Below are positions 27,832-38,653 of a DNA stretch of 64,000 nucleotides, one piece after another. The notes below the pieces were generated by a model. That model worked only from the letters and a program-made list of their open reading frames with translations, ran no database searches and was not told where the DNA came from. The stretch is from Arenibacter troitsensis. GTDB lineage: Bacteria; Bacteroidota; Bacteroidia; Flavobacteriales; Flavobacteriaceae. Position 1 is the stretch's first letter. Each line of letters begins with the position of its first letter. The translations under genes and the position numbers were made by a program. The stretch spans positions 515,938-579,937 of the forward strand of contig NZ_FXAO01000003.1 of NCBI RefSeq assembly GCF_900177645.1, written 5' to 3'.

Positions 27832-28743
27832 ATGGAACGTAGAAAATTTATATCGGGTACAGCAGCCTCTGCCGCTTTTATTGGCATAGGGGGACTATCA
27901 ATGAATTCATGCCAAAATTCAAGAAAAAAGCACATTACCATCTTACACACCAACGATGTACATAGCCATATAGATCCCTTCCCCAAAAACCATTCTGACT
28001 ATCCCAACTTGGGCGGCCTGGCCAGAAGGGCAAGTTTGGTGGATCAAATAAGAAAAGAAAACCCTAATACCCTGTTATTTGACGCAGGGGATATCTTTCA
28101 GGGAACACCCTACTTCAATTTTTATGGGGGAGAATTGGAATTTAAACTAATGAGCATGTTAAAATATGATGCCGCTACCATTGGCAATCACGATTTTGAC
28201 AATGGCCTTAATGGTCTGTATGCCCAGTTGCCCTATGCCACCTTTGATTTTTTATCTGCCAATTACGACTTTACCAATACCCTAATGGACAGTCATGTTC
28301 AACCATTTAAAACATATATGGTAGATGGAATTAAGATAGGGGTTTTCGGATTAGGTATAGAATTGGCCGGTCTGGTGACCAAAAAGCTGTACCAAGAAAC
28401 CGTTTATCTAGACCCGATAGAAATTGCACAGGACATAAGCCGCACCTTAAAGGAGGAGGAAAAATGTGATTTAATTATTTGCCTGTCCCATTTAGGATAT
28501 CAATACCAAAACCCTCAAAAACCGGATGACTTAAAGTTAGCGGCCAGAACAGAGAATATTGACCTGATTATTGGGGGACATACACATACATTTTTGGACA
28601 GGCCCACCATAGTTAACAATAGAAAAAACGAACAAATATTAATAAACCAAGTAGGATGCTTCGGTATTAATTTAGGTAGAATCGATTTTTATTTCGACGA
28701 AGGCAAGCAAAACAGTGCTGATGGAGTTTCCATCAAGGTATAA
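27832..28743 (+). CDS. Metallophosphatase (5'-nucleotidase N-terminal domain)
   Basis: 303 residues. The N-terminus MERRKFISGTAASAAF resembles a twin-arginine signal, followed by a cysteine (MNSCQNS) that could be lipidated. The calcineurin-like metal site is complete: LHTNDVHSHID near 38, FDAGDIFQGTPYF near 83, IGNHDFDNG near 118, LSHLGYQ near 218 and IIGGHTHTFLD near 246. It lacks the C-terminal domain, which the upstream gene supplies. Export by Tat fits folding with metals in the cytoplasm, but this is inference. Confidence 0.92.
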   Translation: MERRKFISGTAASAAFIGIGGLSMNSCQNSRKKHITILHTNDVHSHIDPFPKNHSDYPNLGGLARRASLVDQIRKENPNTLLFDAGDIFQGTPYFNFYGGELEFKLMSMLKYDAATIGNHDFDNGLNGLYAQLPYATFDFLSANYDFTNTLMDSHVQPFKTYMVDGIKIGVFGLGIELAGLVTKKLYQETVYLDPIEIAQDISRTLKEEEKCDLIICLSHLGYQYQNPQKPDDLKLAARTENIDLIIGGHTHTFLDRPTIVNNRKNEQILINQVGCFGINLGRIDFYFDEGKQNSADGVSIKV

Positions 28744-28752
28744 CCCCATATT

Positions 28753-29586
28753 ATGATTCAGGAAAAAGATAAATCTATAGTTTCAAAAAAAATTATCAAG
28801 GTACTAGGAGATGATTTTGTGGAACATATGGATAACATAGCTGTTGAGGAGCCATTGCAAATCAGTATCAGTATTTTAAAAACAGAATTCCCCATTACCA
28901 ATAAAAATATCTCCATTACCATGAGAACGCCAGGTCATGATCAGGACTTGGCCATTGGATTTCTTTTTACCGAGGGCATTATCCAAGCTTCCGATCAAAT
29001 AAAAAGAGTTGCCCTTGATGAAAATAGCATAAATGTCCAACTAAATAATTCCGAAAATATAGATATCGGTAAACTGGAACGACATTTCTACACTAGCAGT
29101 AGCTGCGGTGTTTGCGGCAAAGCCAGTATAGAGGCCATAAAAACAATCTGTAGCTTACCTCCTTCCCCGGCGGATTTTCAGATCGATAAAAATCTTATTA
29201 AATCCTTTCCCGGCATTCTAAAGCAAGAGCAAAACATTTTTAACAATACCGGAGGGATACATGCAGCTGCATTGTTCAATGTTAATGGCGAATTGATTAC
29301 CATGCGCGAGGATGTGGGAAGACATAACGCTTTGGACAAAATAATTGGCCATTTAGTTACCCAGGACCTTTTGCCCTTGGATCAGCATTTATTGTTTCTT
29401 AGTGGTCGCGCCAGCTTCGAGTTGATACAAAAAGCGGCCATGGCAGGTATTCATTTTATTATGGCCGTAGGAGCCCCCTCCAGTTTGGCCGTGGAAATGG
29501 CCTTGGAACATGATATTACCTTAATAGGATTTCTAAACGAAACCAGGTATAACATCTACACTGGTCCGAAACGGATTAAAATTTAG
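28753..29586 (+). CDS. fdhD: Formate dehydrogenase sulfurtransferase FdhD
   Basis: FdhD passes sulfur to the molybdenum cofactor of formate-dehydrogenase-like enzymes. 277 residues, normal. MRTPGHDQDLAIGFLFTEGII near 57, the swivelling cysteine loop SSSCGVCGKASIE near 116, TGGIHAAALF near 172, EDVGRHNALDKIIG near 190 and SGRASFELIQKAAMAGI near 217. The molybdoenzyme it should serve lies 440 bp downstream, with DUF7009 between. Confidence 0.95.
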   Translation: MIQEKDKSIVSKKIIKVLGDDFVEHMDNIAVEEPLQISISILKTEFPITNKNISITMRTPGHDQDLAIGFLFTEGIIQASDQIKRVALDENSINVQLNNSENIDIGKLERHFYTSSSCGVCGKASIEAIKTICSLPPSPADFQIDKNLIKSFPGILKQEQNIFNNTGGIHAAALFNVNGELITMREDVGRHNALDKIIGHLVTQDLLPLDQHLLFLSGRASFELIQKAAMAGIHFIMAVGAPSSLAVEMALEHDITLIGFLNETRYNIYTGPKRIKI

Positions 29587-29654
29587 GAATCTAAACTTTG
29601 AGGCTTATAGTCGAATACCTAACTTTATAGAATTAGGTTTATAATATTGTTGGA

Positions 29655-30029
29655 ATGAAAATTAGAATACAGGGAAATTCGGTTCGTTATAGACTTACCC
29701 GATCAGAAGTGGCATTATTGAAGAAGGATGGCCACTACAAGCAACAGACCGCTTTTAATGGCAAGGATTTTATCTATGCCGTTGCGGCAAAAGAAAACAT
29801 AACTGGCCTCCAAGCCGAGTTTAAAGGAGACACCATAACGCTTTATCTACCTAAGAAAGAAAGTTTAACCTGGCCAGATATCGATCGGGTAGGCTATGAA
29901 AACAAGATGGTTTTAAACGACGGACAGATCCTTAATTTATTATTGGAAAAGGATTTTGTTTGCTTGGATGAGCGTGTAGAGGACCAATCGGACAATTACC
30001 CCAACCCCAAGGCAACAACCGAAAAATAA
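29655..30029 (+). CDS. DUF7009-like small protein between fdhD and the molybdoenzyme
   Basis: 124 residues, no signal peptide, mostly short beta strands: MKIRIQGNSVRYRLTRSEVA at the N-terminus, FIYAVAAKENITGLQAEFKGDTITLYLPK, and an acidic C-terminal tail DFVCLDERVEDQSDNYPNP. I know similar proteins as DUF7009, with this gene position. The TAATG overlap with the molybdoenzyme suggests fixed stoichiometry, so a chaperone or maturation role is plausible but not shown. Confidence 0.75.
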   Translation: MKIRIQGNSVRYRLTRSEVALLKKDGHYKQQTAFNGKDFIYAVAAKENITGLQAEFKGDTITLYLPKKESLTWPDIDRVGYENKMVLNDGQILNLLLEKDFVCLDERVEDQSDNYPNPKATTEK

Positions 30030-32338
30030 TGGCAGACGACCCTGAAAAACCATATCCCGAACCTACATCACCGGCAAAATTAACCGGACTTAAAACTTCA
30101 AGTCCCAAAAAGGTGGCAGCTGGAATTCCTGCGGTTATCTCCTCTGCCAAACATGTATTTGGGGAAATGGGACTCGGCCGTGGATTAAAAGCACTTGCCA
30201 ACCTCAACCAAAAGGGTGGTATTGATTGTCCTGGTTGTGCCTGGCCAGATCCGGATGATGAGCGAAGCACTATAGCCGAATATTGCGAAAATGGCGCCAA
30301 GGCCATTGCAGAGGAAGCCACTACCAAAAAACTGGACGCCGACTTTTTCGCCAAAAATAGTGTTTCCCAACTTTCCATGCTTTCAGATTATGAAATAGGA
30401 AAAAAAGGTAGGTTGGCGCAGCCTATGTATTTGCCGCAAGGTTCGGATCATTATCAAGAAATAAGTTGGGAAGTGGCTTACTCCAAAATCGCAAAACATC
30501 TAAACGGGTTAAAAAGTCCGGACGAGGCCATATTTTACACCTCGGGAAGGACAAGCAATGAGGCCGCCTTCCTATACCAGCTTTTTGTTCGGGAATACGG
30601 TACCAATAATATGCCGGACTGTAGCAATATGTGCCATGAAAGTAGTGGCGTTGCCCTTACCGATACCCTGGGCATAGGCAAAGGCTCTGTAAAACTGGAA
30701 GATTTTTATGAGACAGAGGTTATACTGATCCTGGGGCAAAATCCGGGCACCAATCACCCTAGAATGCTCAGTGCACTTAAAAAAGCCAAAGAAAATGGCG
30801 CTACCATAATCTCAATTAATCCGATCATTGAAACCGGATTGTTAAATTTCAACAATCCCCAGGAAATAAAAGGAGCCCTGGGAATAAAGTCGAAATTAAC
30901 GGACCTATACCTTCAGGTAAAAATAAATGGCGATATGGCACTTTTGCAAGCTTTGGTAAAAATCATGTTGACCAAAGAGGATAAGGATCCGGGAACTGTT
31001 TTTGATTTGGATTTTATAAAAGAAAAAACCCAAGGTTTTGAAGATTACCTAACGCACATAAGAACACTGGATCTAAGCAATTTAATTGCCAAATGTGGAA
31101 TTCCCATGCAAACGCTGCAAAGTTTAGCCAATATACTGTGCAGCACCAATAAGATTATTGCTTGCTGGGCTATGGGCCTTACCCAACATAAGAATTCGGT
31201 AAATACCATAAAAGAGGTCGTAAACCTTTTATTATTAAAGGGAAGTATCGGAAAACCAGGTGCCGGTACCTGCCCAGTACGTGGTCACAGTAATGTTCAG
31301 GGAGACCGAACCATGGGAATTTACGAAAAGCCCTCACCATCATTTTTGAACCGGCTAGAGAAAGTATTCCGTTTTAACCCACCGCGCAAACATGGATTTG
31401 ATACCGTAGAAAGTATTAAAGCCATGCATTCCGGTAAGGCTCGGGTGTTTTTTGCCATGGGCGGCAATTTTCTTTCCGCAACCCCAGATACCCTATTTAC
31501 GGCAGAGGCACTTCAAAAATGCAACCTGACCGTACAGGTGTCCACCAAGCTTAACCGCAGTCACCTTATTCATGGAAAGGAGGCCATAATTTTACCCTGC
31601 TTGGGCAGAACGGACAAAGACCTTATTAATGGCGAATTACAGTTTGTAAGTGTTGAAAATTCCATGGGGGTTGTTCACAGCTCCAAGGGCAGTCTAAAAC
31701 CCATATCGTCCAAGATACTAAGCGAACCTACCATTGTTTGCCAATTGGCCATGGCCACCCTGAAAAATTCCAAAGTAGACTGGCCAAAATATATGCAACA
31801 TTACGATCATATTAGGGACAGTATTGAGGAATGTATTCCCGGATTTGAAAACTACAACCAAAGGGTAAGACAGCCTTCCGGCTTTTATTTGCCCAACGGG
31901 GCAAGGGAAAATTCCTATAATACTACAAGTGGGAAGGCCAATTTCAGCATATCCAATAGTGAGGCCATTGTCTTGGAGGAAGGTGAACTTTTAATGATGA
32001 CCATAAGGAGCCATGATCAATTTAACACCACCATTTACGGACTGAATGATCGCTATAGGGGCATATTTAATGAACGGAGGGTTATATTGATGCACCCCAA
32101 AGATATTGAAAGTTACCATCTCCAGGATAGGGATTTGGTAGACCTTTTTAATTTCCACAACAATACGGAACGGGTAGCACAGAAGTTCATCGTTGTGCCT
32201 TACAATATCCCTGAAAAATGCTGTGCCACCTATTTTCCCGAAGCCAATGTCCTGGTACCCTTAAACAGCACTGCCGATAAAAGCAATACCCCTACTTCCA
32301 AATCGGTGGTCATTAAGCTTAAAAAACATTTATCCTAG
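30029..32338 (+). CDS. FdhF/YdeP-family molybdopterin oxidoreductase
   Basis: 769-residue molybdenum enzyme of the FdhF/YdeP branch (formate-dehydrogenase-like, true substrate unknown). The N-terminal CPGCAWPDP motif (near residue 67) and a further Cys in AEYCENGAKA (near 85) replace the full four-cysteine Fe-S motif of classic FDH. TSGRTSNEAAFLYQLFVREYG, MPDCSNMCHESSG near 195 at the molybdenum-ligand region, ILGQNPGTNHPRML, RGHSNVQGDRTMGI and a C-terminal molydop-binding domain (IRSHDQFNTTIYGLNDRYRG) follow. No Tat signal, so probably cytoplasmic. Confidence 0.92.
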   Translation: MADDPEKPYPEPTSPAKLTGLKTSSPKKVAAGIPAVISSAKHVFGEMGLGRGLKALANLNQKGGIDCPGCAWPDPDDERSTIAEYCENGAKAIAEEATTKKLDADFFAKNSVSQLSMLSDYEIGKKGRLAQPMYLPQGSDHYQEISWEVAYSKIAKHLNGLKSPDEAIFYTSGRTSNEAAFLYQLFVREYGTNNMPDCSNMCHESSGVALTDTLGIGKGSVKLEDFYETEVILILGQNPGTNHPRMLSALKKAKENGATIISINPIIETGLLNFNNPQEIKGALGIKSKLTDLYLQVKINGDMALLQALVKIMLTKEDKDPGTVFDLDFIKEKTQGFEDYLTHIRTLDLSNLIAKCGIPMQTLQSLANILCSTNKIIACWAMGLTQHKNSVNTIKEVVNLLLLKGSIGKPGAGTCPVRGHSNVQGDRTMGIYEKPSPSFLNRLEKVFRFNPPRKHGFDTVESIKAMHSGKARVFFAMGGNFLSATPDTLFTAEALQKCNLTVQVSTKLNRSHLIHGKEAIILPCLGRTDKDLINGELQFVSVENSMGVVHSSKGSLKPISSKILSEPTIVCQLAMATLKNSKVDWPKYMQHYDHIRDSIEECIPGFENYNQRVRQPSGFYLPNGARENSYNTTSGKANFSISNSEAIVLEEGELLMMTIRSHDQFNTTIYGLNDRYRGIFNERRVILMHPKDIESYHLQDRDLVDLFNFHNNTERVAQKFIVVPYNIPEKCCATYFPEANVLVPLNSTADKSNTPTSKSVVIKLKKHLS

Positions 32339-32466
32339 ATTTTACTATAATAATTAAGGAATATAGGCAACATTGTTTGTTTTTATTAAAAAACTGTTAG
32401 ATTATTTTCAAAAGCCCTAACTTAACGGACACCAAAAAAAATATTAATTATCTTAAATTAATTTCA

Positions 32467-33243
32467 ATGTATAAAACTGCATATATTTCAGTTCTTTTAT
32501 TGCTTTTTACTATAAACGCCTTTAGTCAGGCCAACCAGCGGGAATATTACCAACTAAAGACCTACCTCCTGGATACGGAGGAACAGGAAAAGACCACGGA
32601 CCAATATCTTGGCAAGGCCTTGTTGCCTGCGCTTAAAAAACTTAATATAAAGAACGTGGGGGTTTTTAAACCAAGAACAATCGATTCTTTAAATCCCAGA
32701 AGCATTAAAGTATTGATCCCAATGAAAAGTCTTGGAGATTTGGAAACAATAGAGGCCAAACTTCAAAAGGATAAGGTATATATGGCGGCCGCCAAAGATT
32801 TTTTGGACGCCCCATATACAAACCCACCCTATAGCCGGGTTGAATCTATTATTTTAAAAGCCTTTGTGGATATGCCAAAAATGAAGCCCTCTCCTTTAAG
32901 CGGTCCACGTAAAGACCGTATCTATGAATTAAGAAGTTACGAATCGGCAACAGAGGCCAAATACATAAACAAGGTAGAAATGTTCAACAAAGGCGGGGAG
33001 GTAAGCCTTTTTGACAATTTAGGATTTAATGCCGTATTCTATGGCGAGGTATTGTCCGGTGCAACAATGCCTAACCTTATGTACATGACCACATTTGAAA
33101 ATCAGGCCAGTAGGGATGCACATTGGAAATCCTTTTCCGACTCGCCAGTTTGGAACAAACTAAAATCGGATCCCAATTACCAAAACAACGTTTCCAAAAA
33201 CGTTACACGTTTCTTCTACCCAACTGAATATTCCGATTATTGA
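32467..33243 (+). CDS. NIPSNAP family secreted protein
   Basis: 258 residues with a signal peptide (ISVLLLLFTINAFSQA). Two ferredoxin-like NIPSNAP units: REYYQLKTYLLDTEEQEK at about 25-120 and RIYELRSYESATEAKYINKVEMF at about 155-255, the second ending with MTTFENQASRDAHWKSFSDSPVWN. The biochemical role of NIPSNAP proteins in bacteria is not settled. Alone between two terminator or promoter gaps; not clearly part of the fdhD unit, 128 bp away. Confidence 0.88.
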   Translation: MYKTAYISVLLLLFTINAFSQANQREYYQLKTYLLDTEEQEKTTDQYLGKALLPALKKLNIKNVGVFKPRTIDSLNPRSIKVLIPMKSLGDLETIEAKLQKDKVYMAAAKDFLDAPYTNPPYSRVESIILKAFVDMPKMKPSPLSGPRKDRIYELRSYESATEAKYINKVEMFNKGGEVSLFDNLGFNAVFYGEVLSGATMPNLMYMTTFENQASRDAHWKSFSDSPVWNKLKSDPNYQNNVSKNVTRFFYPTEYSDY

Positions 33244-33302
33244 TTATAAGCCCGAGCTTTTTCCATTTTGCAAATACCCCTTGGAACAACGAAAATTAAT
33301 AA

Positions 33303-33348
33303 CAAAAAAAAAGCGGTCAAGGGTATTTGCCATGACCGCTTTTTTTGT
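33303..33348. terminator. Bidirectional intrinsic terminator
   Basis: An A-run plus GCGGTCA (to 33319) pairs with TGACCGC plus a T-run (33333-33347) around a 13-nt loop. It lies between the convergent NIPSNAP gene and the small hypothetical gene and can serve both strands. Confidence 0.88.
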
Positions 33349-33389
33349 GATAACTACTTGATATTATCCCAAAACAAACAACATTGCTG

Positions 33390-33692
33390 TTATTGCGTTA
33401 AAAAATATTCCACCAATTGCCGTTGTTCGTCTTCCAAGTTTATACTCGGAAATTTCTTTTCTGCCATTCTATACCAATATCCGGCATTAAACTTATCACC
33501 TTCCTTTCGGTGCAGATAGGCATGGATCCAGCTACCATTGGTATTATGTAGGTCCTGTGCTATATCGTGTGAAGATTCCCAATCCCCTTTGGCATCAAAC
33601 CACATGGCTCGTAAGGCTTCAGGCCAAGAAGATGGTGCCGATTGTTGGGACAGGGTAGCATTAAACTCTTCAAAACTTTTTGGAACGGACAT
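33390..33692 (-). CDS. Small conserved protein with WHDIAQ...AYLHRKEGD pattern
   Basis: 100 residues from the ATG at 33692 (a GTG one codon upstream is possible). Tryptophan-rich, helical: SWPEALRAMWFDAKGDWESS, HDIAQDL, SWIHAYLHRKEGDKFNAGYWYRMAEKKFP. The pattern recalls a widespread small family in Bacteroidota and Proteobacteria without assigned function, TPR-like in character. It is last in the GntP-FAH run, 22 bp after the FAH gene, so it may belong to sugar-acid use. Confidence 0.75.
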   Translation of the reverse strand: MSVPKSFEEFNATLSQQSAPSSWPEALRAMWFDAKGDWESSHDIAQDLHNTNGSWIHAYLHRKEGDKFNAGYWYRMAEKKFPSINLEDEQRQLVEYFLTQ

Positions 33693-33714
33693 CACTCTTA
33701 ATTTATATGGACAA

Positions 33715-34548
33715 TTAGGCTACGGTATTGGAGAGGGTCCCAATAGAATCGACTGTAATGTTCACAACATCCCCGTGGTCCAAGGTAAAAGAATCTGGGG
33801 GCACCACTCCTGTCCCAGTCATTAAAAGACTTCCAAAGGGAAAGGACATTTCACGATACAAATATTGAACTAAATCGGTAAGTTTCCGCTTCATTTGTCC
33901 CACCTCGGTCTCTCCCTCAAATACCGTATTTCCTTTACGCACAATTTGTATTTTTATCTTGGTATCCATGGAAATAGGCTCTTTGCTCAGCCAAATACAA
34001 GGGCCAACAGCCGCTGCCCCATCATAACTCTTGGCCTGGGGAAGATACAAGGGATTTTCCCCTTCAATGTCCCTTGAGCTCATGTCATTACCTATGGTAT
34101 AGCCTATTATTTTGGCATTGGGGGTTATCACCAAGGTCAGTTCCGGTTCCGGAACATTCCATTTGGAATCCTTTCTGATCCTGACATCCTGCTTATGTCC
34201 CACTGCCCTACTAGCCGTACTTTTAAAAAATAATTCCGGCCTTTCCGCATTGTAGACGCGGTCGTAAAAATCGCCTCCACCCGCATCTTTGGATTCTTCA
34301 ATACGAGCCTCCCTACTCTTATAATAGGTTACTCCGGACGCCCAAATTTCTTGGCGTCCCACGGGTGGCATTAAACTTTCGCTCAAAATGGCATCGCTAT
34401 TTTCAATAGGATCAAGCTTGGAAATCAAACCTAGTGTATTATCGTATATGGCATCATCGGTAATAAACGAATCCCATTCCTGATTGATCAAATAAAATTT
34501 CTGGTCATTTTCAATCAAAATTCCTTGGTTGGTCTTATAAACTTTCAT
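33715..34548 (-). CDS. Fumarylacetoacetate-hydrolase-fold enzyme, KdaD-like
   Basis: 277 residues. The FAH-fold core is visible: ELFFKSTASRAVGHKQDV, VPEPELTLVIT with the metal-binding glutamates near 134, and GYTIGNDMSSRDIEGENPLY near 150. The 'SSRDIEGENPLYLPQAK' stretch resembles 2-dehydro-3-deoxy-D-arabinonate dehydratase (KdaD/AraD-type), which acts in pentonate breakdown. The neighbouring GntP permease supports a sugar-acid pathway. The exact substrate is inferred. Confidence 0.85.
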   Translation of the reverse strand: MKVYKTNQGILIENDQKFYLINQEWDSFITDDAIYDNTLGLISKLDPIENSDAILSESLMPPVGRQEIWASGVTYYKSREARIEESKDAGGGDFYDRVYNAERPELFFKSTASRAVGHKQDVRIRKDSKWNVPEPELTLVITPNAKIIGYTIGNDMSSRDIEGENPLYLPQAKSYDGAAAVGPCIWLSKEPISMDTKIKIQIVRKGNTVFEGETEVGQMKRKLTDLVQYLYREMSFPFGSLLMTGTGVVPPDSFTLDHGDVVNITVDSIGTLSNTVA

Positions 34549-34558
34549 TCTTTAAAGA

Positions 34559-35893
34559 TTAGATGATTAAACTTATTAGGGTTAGAACGATCATTGCAGA
34601 AAAGCCTAAAATGGCTGTCCCCAAACTATGCGTCCTGTATCCTTGATTTACCTTCATATCACTCATTTGGGTTACTACCCAAAAAAAACTATCGTTGGCA
34701 TGCGACACCAGGGATGCCCCCGCACCAATAGCAATGACCACCAATGCTTTTGAAACCTCGGTATCGAAACCCATTGCCGGCATTAAAGGGGCAATTATGG
34801 AAGCAGTTGTAATTATGGCTACCGTAGAGGAGCCTTGTGCGGTCTTAATACCTGCAGCAATCAGGAATGGAAGCCATATCCCCAAATTTCCGTTAGACAT
34901 ATTATTCTCCAGTAATGAACTAATGTCCGAAGTCTGTAGTACTTTTCCAAATGCCCCTCCGGCCCCTGTTATTAATATAATAATGGCTGCAGAAGTAAGT
35001 GCCTCCCCTATCCATCCCGAGGTGCTCAACATTTCCTTATCCAATTTCTTGGGCAGGGTAAAGGACAGTACCATTCCGATCAAAAGGGCCACCACTGGGT
35101 TACCCACAAATCCTATGGCATACTTAAAAGTACCGTCCCCAAACGGCATAGTGGGATATTCGGCAAATGACCTTAACACAATAAGAATTATGGGAACGAC
35201 TATAGGTATAAAGGAATTAAAAACCGATGGAGCGTTTTCCAACTGGGAATTAATCTGCTCCTCCGTTAGCTTTGGCGCTGGATCTATAAAAATTTTGGAA
35301 CCTATTTTTTTGGCAAACAAAATACACACCAATAAGGCTGGTATACTGGTCATTAAGCCAAAGAGGATAACCTGTCCCAAATCTGCCTCTAAGATTCCGG
35401 CTGCAGCGATGGGTCCGGGAGTTGGTGGCACCATAGTATGGGAAGCCATTAAGCCCAGTGACAGAGCCACTGCTGTTCCCGCCAAGGACAGTTTTGCCTT
35501 TTTGGTAAGTGCCCTATTTAATGGCGAGACGATAATAAAACCGCTATCCGCAAATACTGGTATGGATACAAAATAACCAATAAAACCCATCGCCATATGA
35601 ACACGTTTGGGACCAATAATTTTTAAGACCAAGTTGGCCAAGGTATAGGCCCCGCCCGATTTTTCCAGAAAAGTCCCTATTATTAAACCCGCTATAATGA
35701 TAATGCCAATGCCACCGATAGTGCTACCAAAACCATCATTAATGGTCTTTATAAGCTCATCCAAGGGGAGTCCAGAAAAAATACCGAATAATAAACTAGC
35801 GGCAAGCAATGCCAAAAAAGGGTGAAGTTTAAAACGGGTCGAGGCCACAATGATGAATGCAATACAAAACAGAAGAAGTAGTATGGTATACAT
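34559..35893 (-). CDS. GntP family sugar-acid permease
   Basis: 444 residues of almost continuous hydrophobic helices (12-14 predicted by eye). GntP family marks: GFGSTIGGIGIIIIAGLIIG near 53, SHTMVPPTPGPIAAAGIL near 150, TAQGSSTVAIITTASI near 360 and SHANDSFFWVVTQMSDM near 405. These are H+ symporters for gluconate and related aldonates. Gene order, with the KdaD-like enzyme 10 bp downstream, suggests a keto-deoxy or pentonic acid substrate rather than plain gluconate. Confidence 0.92.
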   Translation of the reverse strand: MYTILLLLFCIAFIIVASTRFKLHPFLALLAASLLFGIFSGLPLDELIKTINDGFGSTIGGIGIIIIAGLIIGTFLEKSGGAYTLANLVLKIIGPKRVHMAMGFIGYFVSIPVFADSGFIIVSPLNRALTKKAKLSLAGTAVALSLGLMASHTMVPPTPGPIAAAGILEADLGQVILFGLMTSIPALLVCILFAKKIGSKIFIDPAPKLTEEQINSQLENAPSVFNSFIPIVVPIILIVLRSFAEYPTMPFGDGTFKYAIGFVGNPVVALLIGMVLSFTLPKKLDKEMLSTSGWIGEALTSAAIIILITGAGGAFGKVLQTSDISSLLENNMSNGNLGIWLPFLIAAGIKTAQGSSTVAIITTASIIAPLMPAMGFDTEVSKALVVIAIGAGASLVSHANDSFFWVVTQMSDMKVNQGYRTHSLGTAILGFSAMIVLTLISLII

Positions 35894-35986
35894 AATTACG
35901 ATTTAGCACAAATATCTTTTACCCTCATATACCCTTATTTTTTCTACTTCCAACACTATTCATTTATATCCCCGTGGGCATATACA

Positions 35987-37981
<1,995 letters not shown>

Positions 37982-38563
37982 TTATAGTTGATCCTTTTTA
38001 ATCCAAATTGGCAATGGCAAGGGTTCGTAATTTTTCATTTTATGCAAAAGTCCGTCTATGGAGTTATCTACCAACAATATATCGTAATATTCCTGCTTCA
38101 AAAATCCTTTATTGACCATAGTGCGCAGCATAGCCAGCAATTCATCATAAAACCCGTTGATATTTAAAAGTCCAATTGGCTTTTGATGAAGCCCAAGTTG
38201 TGCCCAGGTAATCATCTCAAACAACTCCTCCATAGTACCAAACCCACCCGGAAGTGTAATAATTCCGTCCGAGAGCTCATGCATCCTTAACTTTCGTTGA
38301 TGCATATTTTCGGTAATTATTAGCTTGGTTAGTCCGCTATGGAACACCTCCTTTAATTTTAAAAAATCGGGGATGACACCTATAACCTTACCTTTATAGT
38401 CCAAGGCTCCCTGTGCTACCCTGCCCATAATACCTATTTTAGCGGCCCCATAGACCAAGGTAATACCCTCCGCTGCAAAGGTTGCCCCCAATTGATAGGC
38501 GCAATCCACTATTTCCGGATCATTGCCCTCACTACTTCCACAAAATACGACTATGCTCTCCAT
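37982..38563 (-). CDS. LOG family protein (cytokinin phosphoribohydrolase-like)
   Basis: 193 residues from the ATG at 38563; the upstream in-frame extension to 38587 is unlikely because SIVVFCGSSEG is the usual N-terminus. The Rossmann-like fold has the LOG signature LPGGFGTMEELFEMITWAQLG near 100. Family members hydrolyse nucleotide 5'-monophosphates or riboside phosphates; in bacteria the role is usually nucleotide salvage or stress. Adjacent to ligA, no functional link obvious. Confidence 0.9.
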   Translation of the reverse strand: MESIVVFCGSSEGNDPEIVDCAYQLGATFAAEGITLVYGAAKIGIMGRVAQGALDYKGKVIGVIPDFLKLKEVFHSGLTKLIITENMHQRKLRMHELSDGIITLPGGFGTMEELFEMITWAQLGLHQKPIGLLNINGFYDELLAMLRTMVNKGFLKQEYYDILLVDNSIDGLLHKMKNYEPLPLPIWIKKDQL

Positions 38564-38653
38564 GTTTATTAATCTTTCCGCTTGCAAAAATATTAGTATC
38601 TATATCCATTTTATTTCCTTATGCCTTTAGGGTCCAGGACCATGACCAATATT

